In this document: piece after piece, positions 1 to 8,247 of the stretch
Layout of the letters: every line of letters starts with the position of its first letter
Numbering within the stretch: the first letter of the stretch is position 1
NCBI GenBank assembly: GCA_930990065.1
Contig: CAKNOA010000017.1
Coordinates: forward strand, 1 to 45,007
Direction: 5' to 3'
Source: an uncultured Clostridia bacterium
Lineage (GTDB): Bacteria; Bacillota; Clostridia; Oscillospirales; Acutalibacteraceae
Length of the DNA: 45,007 nucleotides
The notes under the pieces: generated by a model
What the model saw: only the letters and a program-made list of their open reading frames with translations
What the model was told of the DNA's origin: nothing
The model's database searches: none
Position numbers and translations under genes: made by a program

Positions 1-80
1 TTTCCTACATCAGGGGGTACTTTGTCTATTGTCCGTTTTTACTGGACCTGTTCATTTGGCTGTCGGGGCTTTCTTCTTTT

Positions 81-437
81 TTAAGAGACAGCAGGACGAT
101 TGGCGGTAGCCACAATGTCAATGCCGGTGCCAAGCACGTTTTCCAGTACCACATCGCCGATAGCCACCGGTGCCTGCAGCTGGACATCATCCAGCAGGCG
201 CACCGCCTGTTCCATCAAACCGTGGGGCAGTTCCCCGGCCGATTTGACCGATACACGCCGGTGTAAGCTCCCCGTGACCTTCACAGTGGAAGTGAGCACC
301 CGGGTGGGGTTCGTCAGTTCCTTTTTGCCGTATTCTTCGCCCCGTTCACAGGAGTTGCCGGTGACGGTATAGCCGTTTTCCTCGTCCACCCGCAGATGGC
401 AGCCCTTGGGGCATTTGATACAAATGAGTTCTTTCAT
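81..437 (-). CDS. DUF1667 domain protein (118 aa)
   Basis: Small cysteine-containing protein of the DUF1667 family. The N-terminus carries an ICIKCPKGCHLRV motif (CxxxxC-type spacing), followed by VTGNSCERGEEYGKKE and the LTNPTRVLTSTVKV signature; these cysteines could hold a metal or Fe-S cluster (inference). In many Firmicutes this family sits directly after the two flavoproteins found upstream here and is thought to be an accessory electron-transfer subunit of an anaerobic glycerol-3-phosphate dehydrogenase. It is the third gene of the minus-strand operon, 20 nt after the second flavoprotein, and its ATG at 437 has an AAAGGA-type ribosome site 12-13 nt upstream. No convincing terminator is visible in bases 1-80. 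Family assignment is firm, exact function is not. Confidence 0.88.
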   Translation of the reverse strand: MKELICIKCPKGCHLRVDEENGYTVTGNSCERGEEYGKKELTNPTRVLTSTVKVTGSLHRRVSVKSAGELPHGLMEQAVRLLDDVQLQAPVAIGDVVLENVLGTGIDIVATANRPAVS

Positions 438-457
438 AGGTATTCCGTCCTTTCCCC

Positions 458-1717
458 TTATGCCTTGTCCACGATTTGAACCGTCAGGGTGTCGCCCTCC
501 GCTTTTTCGGCCAGTACCCGGGGCAGGGTGATGGTTTCCATCTCACCGGGGGCTACGTGCTCCCGGTTAAAGCGGCACAGCACCGTTTTGCCGTCGGTGA
601 CCTGGATTTCCACGTTCTCATAAATATTCGACACACGGAAGAAAATGCCCACCGAACGGTCCATACCAGCCAGCCGCAACTTTTGCGGAACGGTGTAGGT
701 GACCCGGTCGCCGTTTTTCAGTTCCAGCACCCGGCCGTCGGGGGTTTCTCCGTGCTGCACGAAGTGGGCCGCGGCGGTACCGGCCTTTTGGCTTTCACCG
801 GTGACATAGTCGACTAAGTCGTGTACATGGACGACATTGCCGCAGGCAAACACGCCGGGCATGGAAGTTTCCATGTTTTCATACACCACGGCGCCACGGG
901 TGCGGGGGTCCAGGGTGATACCGGCGGCCCGGGTGAGTTCGTTTTCCGGCAGCAGCCCTACCGAGAGCAGCAGGGTATCGCAATCAAAGGTCATTTCCGT
1001 GCCGGGGATGGGGCGGCGGTTTTCGTCCACCTTGCTGACCACCACCTGTTCCACACGGTCGTGGCCTTTAATATCGGTAACCGTATGGGACAGATACAGC
1101 GGGATGTTATAATCCTGCAAACACTGTACGATGTTGCGGTTCAGGCCCCCGGAATAGGGCATGAGTTCCACACAGGCCAGCACTTTTGCGCCTTCCAGTG
1201 TCATGCGGCGGGCCATAATCAGCCCGATATCCCCGGAGCCGAGAATGACCACCCGTTTGCCGACCATGTACCCTTCCATATTCACATACCGCTGGGCGGT
1301 ACCGGCGGTAAAAATACCGGCCGGCCGTTCACCGGGAATGGAAATGGCGCCCCGGGTGCGTTCCCGGCAGCCCATGGCCAGCACAATGGCACCGGCTTCG
1401 ATGATCATATAGCCGTCTTTCGGGTTGACACAGTGGACTTTGCGGCCTTCTTCAATGGCCAGCACCATGGTATCCAGTTTGACCTGTACGCCGGTTTGCC
1501 CCAGCAGGTCGATAAAGCGGCCGGCGTATTCCGGCCCGGTGAGTTCTTCTTTAAAATAGTGCAGCCCGAATCCATTGTGGATGCACTGGTTCAAAATGCC
1601 GCCCAGTTCTTTATCCCGTTCCAGGATGAGCACACTTTTAGCGCCCTGTTCCCAGGCTTTGCACGCTGCTGCCAGGCCGGCCGGGCCGCCGCCGATTACG
1701 ACTACTTCAACTTTCAT
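458..1717 (-). CDS. NAD(P)/FAD-dependent oxidoreductase, GlpB-like partner (419 aa)
   Basis: Pyridine nucleotide-disulfide-type flavoprotein. Residues 1-40 hold the FAD dinucleotide-binding fold (VVIGGGPAGLAAA, then the acidic end LILERDKELGG). A second nucleotide-binding motif, VVILGSGDIGLIMARR, lies mid-protein, and the FACGNVVHVHDLVD segment is the C-terminal FAD motif. A CIHNGFG segment follows the first motif, as in related alpha-subunit-type oxidases. The frame stays open for 59 more codons upstream, but those overlap the previous gene; the ATG at 1717 has GGAGGG just upstream and lies 4 nt after that gene's stop, so it is chosen. The role is inferred from context: passing electrons from the GlpA-like subunit to NAD or another carrier. 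Confidence 0.87.
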   Translation of the reverse strand: MKVEVVVIGGGPAGLAAACKAWEQGAKSVLILERDKELGGILNQCIHNGFGLHYFKEELTGPEYAGRFIDLLGQTGVQVKLDTMVLAIEEGRKVHCVNPKDGYMIIEAGAIVLAMGCRERTRGAISIPGERPAGIFTAGTAQRYVNMEGYMVGKRVVILGSGDIGLIMARRMTLEGAKVLACVELMPYSGGLNRNIVQCLQDYNIPLYLSHTVTDIKGHDRVEQVVVSKVDENRRPIPGTEMTFDCDTLLLSVGLLPENELTRAAGITLDPRTRGAVVYENMETSMPGVFACGNVVHVHDLVDYVTGESQKAGTAAAHFVQHGETPDGRVLELKNGDRVTYTVPQKLRLAGMDRSVGIFFRVSNIYENVEIQVTDGKTVLCRFNREHVAPGEMETITLPRVLAEKAEGDTLTVQIVDKA

Positions 1718-1721
1718 GGTT

Positions 1722-3182
1722 TCAGCCCTCCGTTTTCGTTTCGCCGGTGATGATGTACATCCCTTTGCGGTCCTGGGGGATCTGCTGCATGGGGATCCCC
1801 AGCTCCCGGGCGATAATCTCGTGGACCCGCGGCCCGCAGAAACCGCCCTGGCACCGGCCCATCCCAGCGCCGCAGCGGCGCTTGACGCCGTCAATGGAGC
1901 AAGGAGGAATAGGAGAGTGCAGCGCGTCGACGATTTCGCCTTCGGTAATCGTTTCGCACCGGCAAATCACCCGGCCATACAGCGGATTCTTCGCAATGAC
2001 TTCGGCCCGCTGGGCGGGGGACAGTTCCCGCACCCGCACGCGGTGGGGCAGGGAATCGATAAACGTTTCTTTTTCTGTCAACGTCAGGCCCGCTTTTTCC
2101 AGCAGCTCCATCACATATTCGCCAATGGCCGGGGCGCTGGACAGCCCGGGGGACTTGATGCCCGCGCAGTCGATAAAGCCGGACAGCTCGGGTACTTCTT
2201 CAATAATAAAATCGTCGATATTGGTGTTGGCGCGCACCCCCGCAAAATTGCGGATGTTGTCGCGGAAACTCACGGACGGCACCGAAAGCCGGGCCATACG
2301 CTGCACAAAGGCAAGACCCTCTGCCGTGGTACCGGTTTCCTGGGACGAAGAGACCGGCTCCGCATTGGGGCCGACAATCAAGTTGCCGTCGGCGGTGGGG
2401 CTGACCAATACGCCTTTGCCCACTTCGGTGGGGCACTGGAAAATCACGCTGTGGACCGTATCGCCCACGGCTTTATCCAGCAGGAAATATTCCCCGCGGC
2501 TTGGCTTCATGGTATAGGGCGGCGGGGCAATCATGGAGCGGACGTGCCACGCGTCCACACCGGTGGCATTGACCACATAGCGGGACTGTACCGTTTCGCC
2601 GTTTTGCAGGGTCAAGGTGATGCCCTCTTCCCCGCGGCTGACGCCGGTGACTTCGGCGTTCAGGCGGAATTCCACCCCATTGAGCGCGGCACAGTCGGCC
2701 ATGCTTTGGGCCATACGCCACGGCATGACAATGCCCGCGGACGGGGCGTACAGGGCCCCCACACAGTCCCGTGTCACAGCCGGTTCCCGTTCCCATACTT
2801 CCTGAGGGGACAGGATCTGAAGGCCCGGCACGCCGTTTTGCACCCCGCGTTCATACAAGGTGTGGACCATGCGCAGGTTGTCGTCATTAAAAGCCAGAAT
2901 GAGCGACCCCACCCGTTTAAAGGGGAAGTCCAATTTTTGGCTCATATCTTCCACCATGGCATTACCGCGCACGTTCAGTTTGGCCATGAGCGTGCCGGGC
3001 AGCGGGTCATAGCCCGCGTGGATAATGGCGGAATTTGCTTTGGTGGTGCCGCAGGCAATATCATTTTCCTTTTCCAGCACACAGACCGAAAGCTGGTACC
3101 GCGCTGCCTGCCACGCAATGGCTGCGCCGCTGACACCGGCACCCAGAATAGTCAGATCATACAACTCCGTTACCTCCTTCAC
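1722..3182 (-). CDS. GlpA-like FAD-dependent dehydrogenase with BFD-type [2Fe-2S] domain (486 aa)
   Basis: FAD-dependent oxidoreductase of the DAO/GlpA family, probably oxidising glycerol-3-phosphate or a similar 2-hydroxy substrate. The N-terminal FAD motif ILGAGVSGAAIAWQAAR is at residues 13-30, and the DAO fold runs to about residue 370 (SPGLSSAPAIGEYV near its end). The C-terminal BFD-type Fe-S region has VICRCETITEGEIVDAL and RRCGAGMGRCQGGFCGP, giving the C-x-C...C-x4-C-type cysteine pattern. At about 490 residues it fits the short GlpA-like proteins of Firmicutes. It leads the trio with the next flavoprotein and the DUF1667 protein. Glycerol kinase and a glycerol facilitator are absent from this window, so the substrate remains an inference; an L-2-hydroxyglutarate oxidase-like role is the alternative. 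Confidence 0.87.
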   Translation of the reverse strand: MKEVTELYDLTILGAGVSGAAIAWQAARYQLSVCVLEKENDIACGTTKANSAIIHAGYDPLPGTLMAKLNVRGNAMVEDMSQKLDFPFKRVGSLILAFNDDNLRMVHTLYERGVQNGVPGLQILSPQEVWEREPAVTRDCVGALYAPSAGIVMPWRMAQSMADCAALNGVEFRLNAEVTGVSRGEEGITLTLQNGETVQSRYVVNATGVDAWHVRSMIAPPPYTMKPSRGEYFLLDKAVGDTVHSVIFQCPTEVGKGVLVSPTADGNLIVGPNAEPVSSSQETGTTAEGLAFVQRMARLSVPSVSFRDNIRNFAGVRANTNIDDFIIEEVPELSGFIDCAGIKSPGLSSAPAIGEYVMELLEKAGLTLTEKETFIDSLPHRVRVRELSPAQRAEVIAKNPLYGRVICRCETITEGEIVDALHSPIPPCSIDGVKRRCGAGMGRCQGGFCGPRVHEIIARELGIPMQQIPQDRKGMYIITGETKTEG

Positions 3183-3203
3183 AAACAGGAAAAACCGCCG
3201 GTT

Positions 3204-3473
3204 TTACCCGTGGGTTTGATCGCTTTCATTATATATCATCCGTAGGGCGTTTGCAATCTCTGCGTCCCGATCGGACGGCTCTTCCTTATGCTGTAAATAA
3301 CAGCCGGTCTGGATGCATTCGGTGTACATGTCCATGAGCATGCGCAGTTCCCGCCCGGCTTTATAAATCTCTTCCCGCCGGGCGGTTTGCAGCTGTTGGC
3401 GGCGGCGCAGGATGCAGCGGCGCAGCTTTTCGGCTTCCTGTAAATATTCGTTGCCCCAAGTATGGTAATCCAT
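3204..3473 (-). CDS. small hypothetical protein, possibly SOS-controlled (89 aa)
   Basis: I do not recognise a function. The protein starts MDYHTWGNEYLQEAEKL, continues with a highly basic helix (RRCILRRRQQLQ) and a predicted helix-turn-helix-like or coiled segment with the MYTECIQTGCYL motif, and ends in an acidic tail; no membrane segment is present. A GTG two codons upstream is in frame, but the GGGGGAG ribosome site fits the ATG at 3473 (about 5 nt spacing) and would nearly touch the GTG. The next gene starts 21 nt downstream, so co-transcription with the GlpA-like trio is possible. A good promoter and a LexA-type palindrome lie directly upstream (separate entries), which suggests DNA-damage control. 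Confidence 0.7.
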   Translation of the reverse strand: MDYHTWGNEYLQEAEKLRRCILRRRQQLQTARREEIYKAGRELRMLMDMYTECIQTGCYLQHKEEPSDRDAEIANALRMIYNESDQTHG

Positions 3474-3497
3474 GAGCACTCCCCCTTTTTCACGATA

Positions 3498-3511
3498 CGA
3501 ACAAATGTTCT
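3498..3511 (-). promoter_or_regulatory. LexA-type SOS box (GAAC-N4-GTTC)
   Basis: The sequence CGAACAAATGTTCT contains GAAC-AAAT-GTTC, an exact match to the core of the Gram-positive LexA (Cheo) box. It lies about 10-20 bases downstream of the -10 element of the minus-strand promoter at 3522-3550, where a bound repressor would block initiation or escape. It sits 25 nt upstream of the ATG of the 89-aa gene. The match is seen directly; LexA control is inferred, and a chance palindrome cannot be excluded. Confidence 0.6.
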
Positions 3512-3521
3512 ATTTTCTCTT

Positions 3522-3550
3522 AGCATAGCGAAGAAAAGAGCCCGATACAA
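3522..3550 (-). promoter_or_regulatory. promoter of the 89-aa gene / GlpA-like operon
   Basis: On the minus strand TTGTAT (3545-3550) and TATGCT (3522-3527) are separated by 17 bases. This is a reasonable sigma-A promoter (4/6 and 5/6 matches) and is placed just upstream of the LexA-type box. Confidence 0.55.
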
Positions 3551-3642
3551 CGTAAAAAGACGTTGACAAATAAATTTTTTCCGTTCCACCCTAGGAGCGG
3601 CGGAGGAAAACGGCAATTCACACTAGGATTTTTGGGCGTAAT

Positions 3643-3652
3643 GCGGTATAAT
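3643..3652 (+). promoter_or_regulatory. -10 element for the acidic coiled-coil gene / mnmA operon
   Basis: A perfect TATAAT at 3647-3652, preceded by GCGG, lies 67 nt upstream of the chosen start at 3719. No good -35 is found at 16-18 bases; TTGACA at 3563 is too far away. The same GCGGTATAAT string recurs upstream of the cyclophilin gene at 13294. Confidence 0.45.
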
Positions 3653-3718
3653 ACTATCAACGTTTTTGGCAGCGGCTGTTATAGAGAGAAAGCCGCGATA
3701 AAGGAGGTCATGGCTAGG

Positions 3719-4399
3719 ATGGGCATGTTGGTTTCGCTGACCGATACGATTGGTCGCGCGATGGAAGTTTTGGCGGAAAAAAGCCGCCGGGCGGCAAAAG
3801 TCAGCCGGCTGCAAAGTGTGATCCGCAGTGAAGAGAGAGCAGCGAACGAAGCGTATTTAGCGCTGGGGCGGTATTTCTACCGTCATCTGCGGGATCAAGG
3901 CGGAGAAGAACAGCAAAAGCTGTGCCGCCGGATTGACAAGGCCATGGAACGGGTAGACCGTGCCGTAGATAAACTGGAAGAAAACGCCAGGGAGGAAAAG
4001 GGCGAACAGGAGCAGGAACCCTGTACGGGCTGCCGGCAGATGTCCTGCGCCACCTGTGCCTGGTATGACGGCGAAGGTGCCGGTGAGGAAAAAGAAGAGG
4101 GGGAAGACACAGCGCCGGTCTCGGAGAAGCCGGACCAAGAACCGGAACCCGAATCAGAATCCGAACCGGAAGCGTCCCAGCCGGAAGAAGCCACCGAAGA
4201 GCCGGAAGAACCGGCGATTGAATGGCCGGTCACACCCGAAAAACCGAAAGACTCTTCTTGTGGGTCCATCCCGCAGCCGGAAGTGCCCCAACCCGCCCGG
4301 GAAACCCCGCAGGCGCGGGTCATTGACCGCACGGCCGGACAGGAAAAAGACCGGGAAGTGGCCGACGTGGACGACGTGCTGCAGATCCCGTTTTTATAA
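3719..4399 (+). CDS. acidic coiled-coil protein with four-cysteine motif (226 aa)
   Basis: Unrecognised cytosolic protein. Residues 1-90 are helical (MGMLVSLTDTIGRAMEVLAEK, then KVSRLQSVIRSEERAANEAYLALGRYFY), resembling clostridial small coiled-coil proteins with a zinc-ribbon-like segment. A compact CTGCRQMSCATC follows (Cx2C-x4-Cx2C), a possible metal knuckle. The C-terminal half is a low-complexity Glu/Pro/Ser-rich tail. The frame stays open upstream to 3563. AAGGAGG at 3701-3707 is 2 nt from the ATG at 3710 but 11 nt from the ATG at 3719, so 3719 is preferred. mnmA starts 16 nt after the stop, suggesting an operon. Function unknown. Confidence 0.72.
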   Translation: MGMLVSLTDTIGRAMEVLAEKSRRAAKVSRLQSVIRSEERAANEAYLALGRYFYRHLRDQGGEEQQKLCRRIDKAMERVDRAVDKLEENAREEKGEQEQEPCTGCRQMSCATCAWYDGEGAGEEKEEGEDTAPVSEKPDQEPEPESESEPEASQPEEATEEPEEPAIEWPVTPEKPKDSSCGSIPQPEVPQPARETPQARVIDRTAGQEKDREVADVDDVLQIPFL

Positions 4400-4415
4400 G
4401 CCGGAAGGAGAAACC

Positions 4416-5492
4416 GTGAAAGAAAAAGTTCTGTTGGGAATGAGCGGCGGGGTGGATTCCGCCGCTTCGGCGGTGGTGTTGCTGCAAATGGGGTATGATG
4501 TAACAGGCATGACCATGCAGCTGCACCGGGCCGAAAAAAATGACCGCCGGTGCGGCACGCCGGACGACCGGGAAGACGCCGCCAAGGTGTGCCGCCAGTT
4601 GGGCATCGACCATATCACCCTGGATTTTACCGGCCGCTTTGAAGAAACCGTGATCGGCGATTTTATCGCGGAATACCAGCGGGGCCGTACCCCGAACCCG
4701 TGCGTGTGCTGCAACCGTTTTTTGAAATTCGGCGCCGCACTGGAATGGGCCCAGGAGCACGGCTTTGCGTATATCGCCACGGGCCACTATGCGGTGATCC
4801 GCCCCGACGAGAAGGGGGAAAAACGGCTCTACCGGTCGGCTTCGAAAAAAGACCAGAGCTATGTGCTATGGGGGCTGAAAAAGGAGCAGCTGGGAAAAGT
4901 GTTGTTCCCGCTGGGCGACCGGGAAAAAGACGACACCCGGCGGCTAGCCAGTGAAGCGGGGTTACATTTGAGCCAGAAGCCCGACAGTGAGGATATCTGT
5001 TTTGTGCCCGACCACGATTATGCCGCGTTTATCCGCCGCCGCACGGGACAAGCCGAAATCCCCGGCGATTTTGTGGACGAGCAGGGCCATGTGCTGGGGC
5101 GGCACCAGGGGATTTGGCATTACACCATCGGCCAGCGCAAAGGGCTGGGGATCAGTTTGGGGCAGCCGATGTATGTAAAATCCATCGATCCCGCTCAGAA
5201 CCGCGTAGTATTGGGGCCGGAGGGCTGCCAATATAGCAGCGGGTGTATTTTGGAAAGCATGAATTACCACGAAACACCGCCGCAGGAACCGTTTACAGTG
5301 TGGGTCAAATTGCGGTACAGCGCCCCGCTTTCCCAGGCGGCCTGCCAGGTGTTGCCCGGGGAAAAGGCCCGGCTGCTGTTTTCCGCGCCCCAGCGTTCCG
5401 TCACACCGGGCCAGTCGGCGGTGCTGTATGATGCCACCGGCAAAGTGCTGGGCGGCGGGCTCATTTTGTGTCCGGACGGCGGGCAGGCATAA
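4416..5492 (+). CDS. mnmA: tRNA-specific 2-thiouridylase MnmA (358 aa)
   Basis: Forms 2-thiouridine at position 34 of tRNA-Lys/Glu/Gln in the cytoplasm, using ATP and persulfide sulfur. The PP-loop motif GMSGGVDSAAS is at residues 8-18. The catalytic cysteines are C99 (in NPCVCCNRFLKF) and C195 (in SEDICFVPD). GHYA, KDQSYVL and the C-terminal beta-barrel (LGGGLILC) are typical, and the length matches the family. The frame is open far upstream, but the GTG at 4416 is preceded by AAGGAG with 5 nt spacing and gives the canonical N-terminus. The gene follows the acidic coiled-coil gene and is followed, 39 nt later, by the CpXC protein. Confidence 0.96.
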   Translation: MKEKVLLGMSGGVDSAASAVVLLQMGYDVTGMTMQLHRAEKNDRRCGTPDDREDAAKVCRQLGIDHITLDFTGRFEETVIGDFIAEYQRGRTPNPCVCCNRFLKFGAALEWAQEHGFAYIATGHYAVIRPDEKGEKRLYRSASKKDQSYVLWGLKKEQLGKVLFPLGDREKDDTRRLASEAGLHLSQKPDSEDICFVPDHDYAAFIRRRTGQAEIPGDFVDEQGHVLGRHQGIWHYTIGQRKGLGISLGQPMYVKSIDPAQNRVVLGPEGCQYSSGCILESMNYHETPPQEPFTVWVKLRYSAPLSQAACQVLPGEKARLLFSAPQRSVTPGQSAVLYDATGKVLGGGLILCPDGGQA

Positions 5493-5531
5493 ACCCAGCC
5501 GGACGGCGGGAGAAAAAGGAGGTTTGCTTCG

Positions 5532-6179
5532 TTGTCGACCTGTATTACCAAGGAGATCAGCTGCCCGGAATGCGGCGCTGTGAACCGTGTGGACTTGTGG
5601 CCCGGCATGGACCGCCGGGAAAAGCCCCTGCTGCGCAAAAAAGTGCTGGAGGAATCCCTGTTTTACTGGGTATGCCCTCATTGCGGGTACCGGGCCCTGA
5701 TGGAATACCCGTGCGTGTACCACGATAGGGATTTGGGCTTTTTATTGTGTCTGCTGCCGGAAGGCACGGGCGATGTACCGGAGCGGCTGCCGCCGCTGCC
5801 GGAAAAACTGCGGTTGCGGTTGGTGACCACCCCGGCCCAGATGAAAGAAAAAGTCCTGCTGTTTGAAAGCGGGTATGACGATGTGGCCATGGAGCTGGTA
5901 AAATACTCCCTGACCCAGTTGGTGGTGGAAAAATGGCACATCCCGTCGGCCACCGCCTATTTTACTAAGGCGGATGAAAAAGAGATTGAGTTTGCGTTTT
6001 TCCGGCCGGGCCAGACGCGGCCGGTGCTGCAGCGCACCCGCATGAAAGCCTACCGCCAGGCGCGGGAAATTTTAAAATTGCTGCATTATCACGATGGCAA
6101 AGGATTTGTGGCGGTGGACATGGCCCTGGCGGCCGAACTATTTGAACAGTTCCGCCATTTGGAACAGGAAGACGAATAA
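5532..6179 (+). CDS. CpXC-domain zinc-finger protein (215 aa)
   Basis: Protein of the CpXC family, named for two Cys-Pro-x-Cys knuckles. Here they are CPECG at residues 11-15 and CPHCG at about 48-52, which probably bind one zinc. The remainder is an alpha/beta region without membrane segments. Start: TTG at 5532, supported by AAGGAGG at 5516-5522 (9 nt spacing) and by the position of the first knuckle; no ATG fits. It lies 39 nt behind mnmA and 50 nt ahead of asnB. The biochemical role of the family is unknown; nucleic-acid or protein binding is a guess. Confidence 0.85.
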   Translation: MSTCITKEISCPECGAVNRVDLWPGMDRREKPLLRKKVLEESLFYWVCPHCGYRALMEYPCVYHDRDLGFLLCLLPEGTGDVPERLPPLPEKLRLRLVTTPAQMKEKVLLFESGYDDVAMELVKYSLTQLVVEKWHIPSATAYFTKADEKEIEFAFFRPGQTRPVLQRTRMKAYRQAREILKLLHYHDGKGFVAVDMALAAELFEQFRHLEQEDE

Positions 6180-6229
6180 AAACGGCTTTTTTGCAGCCGT
6201 TCGGATAGAAGAAAGAAGGTAAAAAAACT

Positions 6230-8113
6230 ATGTGTGGGATTACGGGCTTTACCGGCGAAGTGATCGACCGCGACAAGGTGATCAAATCCATGACTGATGT
6301 CATTACCCATCGCGGGCCGGACAGCAGCGGTGTGTTTTCGGATGACTATGTTTCCATGGGATTCCGCCGGCTGAGCATTATTGATATCAGCGAAAGCGGC
6401 GACCAGCCCATTTATAACGAAGATAAAACCCTGGTGCTCACGTTTAACGGGGAAATTTACAACTACCAGGAACTGCGTAAGGAACTCATCGAAAAAGGCC
6501 ATGTGTTTACAACCAAGACCGACAGCGAAGTGTTGCTGCACGGGTTCGAAGAATGGAAAGAAGAACTGCTCAACCGGCTGCGCGGCATGTTTGGGTTTGC
6601 CATTTACAACCGCAAAGACCACAGCCTGTTTATGGCGCGGGATTTCTTCGGCATTAAGCCCCTGCATTACACCATGGTGGGCGACCACTTTGTGTACGGC
6701 AGCGAAATCAAGAGCATTTTGCAGTTCCCGGGCTTTGAAAAGAAACTGAATATGGACACGCTGAACCAGTATCTGTCCTTCCAGTATGCCGTGCCGCCCC
6801 AGACCTTCTTTGAAGGGGTGTTCTGCCTGATGCCGGCCCACTATCTGTGGTACCGGGACGGCAAGATTACCACCACCCGGTACTGGGAACCGCGGTTTGA
6901 ACCCGACAATTCCCTGACGGAAGAAGAGGCCGTGGACCGCATTGAAAAGGTGTTTGCAGACAGCGTGGCGGTCCACAAGATCAGCGACGTGGAAGTGGGT
7001 TGCTTCCTGAGCAGCGGCGTAGACAGCAGCTATGTGTCCACCTTCTTCCCGGGGCAGAATACCTTTACCGTAGGGTTTGACTTTGGCGAAAAGTACAACG
7101 AAATCAGCTGGGCCAAAGAACTCAGTGAGCAGATCGGCGTGAAGCACCATGCGAAAGTGATTCCCAGCGAAGAATTTTGGGGCAATATTAAAAAAGTGCA
7201 GTACCACATGGACCAGCCCCTGGCGGACCCGTCGTGCATTGCGCTGTACTTTGTATCCAAGCTCGCCAGCGAACACGTAAAAGTGGTGCTCAGCGGCGAA
7301 GGCGCCGACGAACTGTTTGGCGGGTATACGATTTATAATGAACCCCGGGTTTTCCGGCTGTACCGGGCCCTGCTGCCCCAGTGCGTGCGCACCGGGCTGC
7401 GCCGGCTGGTTCAGAAGGTACCGCGCCATTTCCGCGGCCAGAGCTTTATCACCCGCGGCGAATATCCCACCAACGAATCGTTTATCGGCAACGCCAAAAT
7501 GTTCAGCTATGAAGATAAACAGCGCCTGATGAAGGAACCGCAGTACGCCACCCGGCCCCAGGAGCGCACCCGCCCGTATTACGACCGCGTGAAGGACCTG
7601 GACGACGTGACGCGCATGCAGTACCTGGATATCAACATGTGGATGGTCGGCGACATCCTGCTCAAAGCCGACCGTATGAGCATGGCCAACTCCCTGGAAC
7701 TGCGCGTGCCGTTCCTGGATAAAGAAGTGTTCAAAGTGGCGGCGTCGCTGCCTACCCGGCTGCGCGTGAACCGGCATAACACCAAGTACGCCATGCGCAA
7801 AGCGGCCAACCGCCGTCTGCCGGAAGCCTGGGCCCGCAAAAAGAAGCTCGGTTTCCCGGTGCCGACCCGGGTGTGGCTGAAAGACCCGAAGTACTACGAA
7901 ATCGTCAAAGCGGCGTTCCAGAGCGAAACGGCCGAAAAGTTCTTCCACACCGAAGAACTGGTGCAGTACCTGGACGACCACTTTAACGGCCTGCGGGATT
8001 ACAGCCGCCGGATCTGGACGGTGTTTGTGTTCCTGGTGTGGTACAACATCTATTTTGAAGATGGGGCCCATGCCGAAGGGGATTGGCCCATGTTTAAACC
8101 CGCCTCGAAATAA
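6230..8113 (+). CDS. asnB: asparagine synthetase B, glutamine-hydrolysing (627 aa)
   Basis: Makes asparagine from aspartate, ATP and glutamine in the cytosol. The N-terminal Ntn glutaminase domain begins with the nucleophile Cys2 (MCGITGF) and has RGPDSSG, RRLSIID and FNGEIYNYQELR. The C-terminal synthetase domain has the pyrophosphate loop SSGVDSSY, LSGEGADELFGGY and the MSMANSLELRVPFLD signature. At 627 residues it is the Gram-positive AsnB size. AAGAAGG lies 7-8 nt upstream of the ATG. An intrinsic terminator follows. An asparaginase gene lies 1.5 kb away on the opposite strand, so synthesis and breakdown of asparagine are encoded close together. Confidence 0.97.
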   Translation: MCGITGFTGEVIDRDKVIKSMTDVITHRGPDSSGVFSDDYVSMGFRRLSIIDISESGDQPIYNEDKTLVLTFNGEIYNYQELRKELIEKGHVFTTKTDSEVLLHGFEEWKEELLNRLRGMFGFAIYNRKDHSLFMARDFFGIKPLHYTMVGDHFVYGSEIKSILQFPGFEKKLNMDTLNQYLSFQYAVPPQTFFEGVFCLMPAHYLWYRDGKITTTRYWEPRFEPDNSLTEEEAVDRIEKVFADSVAVHKISDVEVGCFLSSGVDSSYVSTFFPGQNTFTVGFDFGEKYNEISWAKELSEQIGVKHHAKVIPSEEFWGNIKKVQYHMDQPLADPSCIALYFVSKLASEHVKVVLSGEGADELFGGYTIYNEPRVFRLYRALLPQCVRTGLRRLVQKVPRHFRGQSFITRGEYPTNESFIGNAKMFSYEDKQRLMKEPQYATRPQERTRPYYDRVKDLDDVTRMQYLDINMWMVGDILLKADRMSMANSLELRVPFLDKEVFKVAASLPTRLRVNRHNTKYAMRKAANRRLPEAWARKKKLGFPVPTRVWLKDPKYYEIVKAAFQSETAEKFFHTEELVQYLDDHFNGLRDYSRRIWTVFVFLVWYNIYFEDGAHAEGDWPMFKPASK

Positions 8114-8123
8114 AAACGGTAAG

Positions 8124-8172
8124 AAAAAGCCCTGCCTTGTACCGGGAAACCGGCAAAAGGCGGGGGCTTTTT
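8124..8172 (+). terminator. intrinsic terminator of asnB
   Basis: AAAAAGCCCTGCCTT (8124-8138) pairs imperfectly with the GGCGGGGGCTTTTT strand ending at 8172, forming a GC-rich hairpin closed by A/T runs. It begins 11 nt after the asnB stop. Confidence 0.8.
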
Positions 8173-8247
8173 GCAAAAAAAGGATGTAGGGATAACCGGA
8201 TTTGATAAAGCGGCAAAAAAGGCCTGCTTTTTTAGACCCGGGGCACG

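Noticed and set aside
1-80. Possible further gene or terminator left of the DUF1667 gene
   Set aside because: Only a 4-bp GTCC/GGAC pair and no coding signal; too short to judge.
3563-3568. Perfect TTGACA upstream of the acidic coiled-coil gene as a -35
   Set aside because: No -10-like hexamer 15-19 bases downstream; the TATAAT at 3647 is 78 bases away.
6181-6201. Hairpin AACGGCT/AGCCGTT between the CpXC gene and asnB as a terminator
   Set aside because: No T-run follows on the plus strand; a T-rich tail exists only on the minus strand, where no gene ends.
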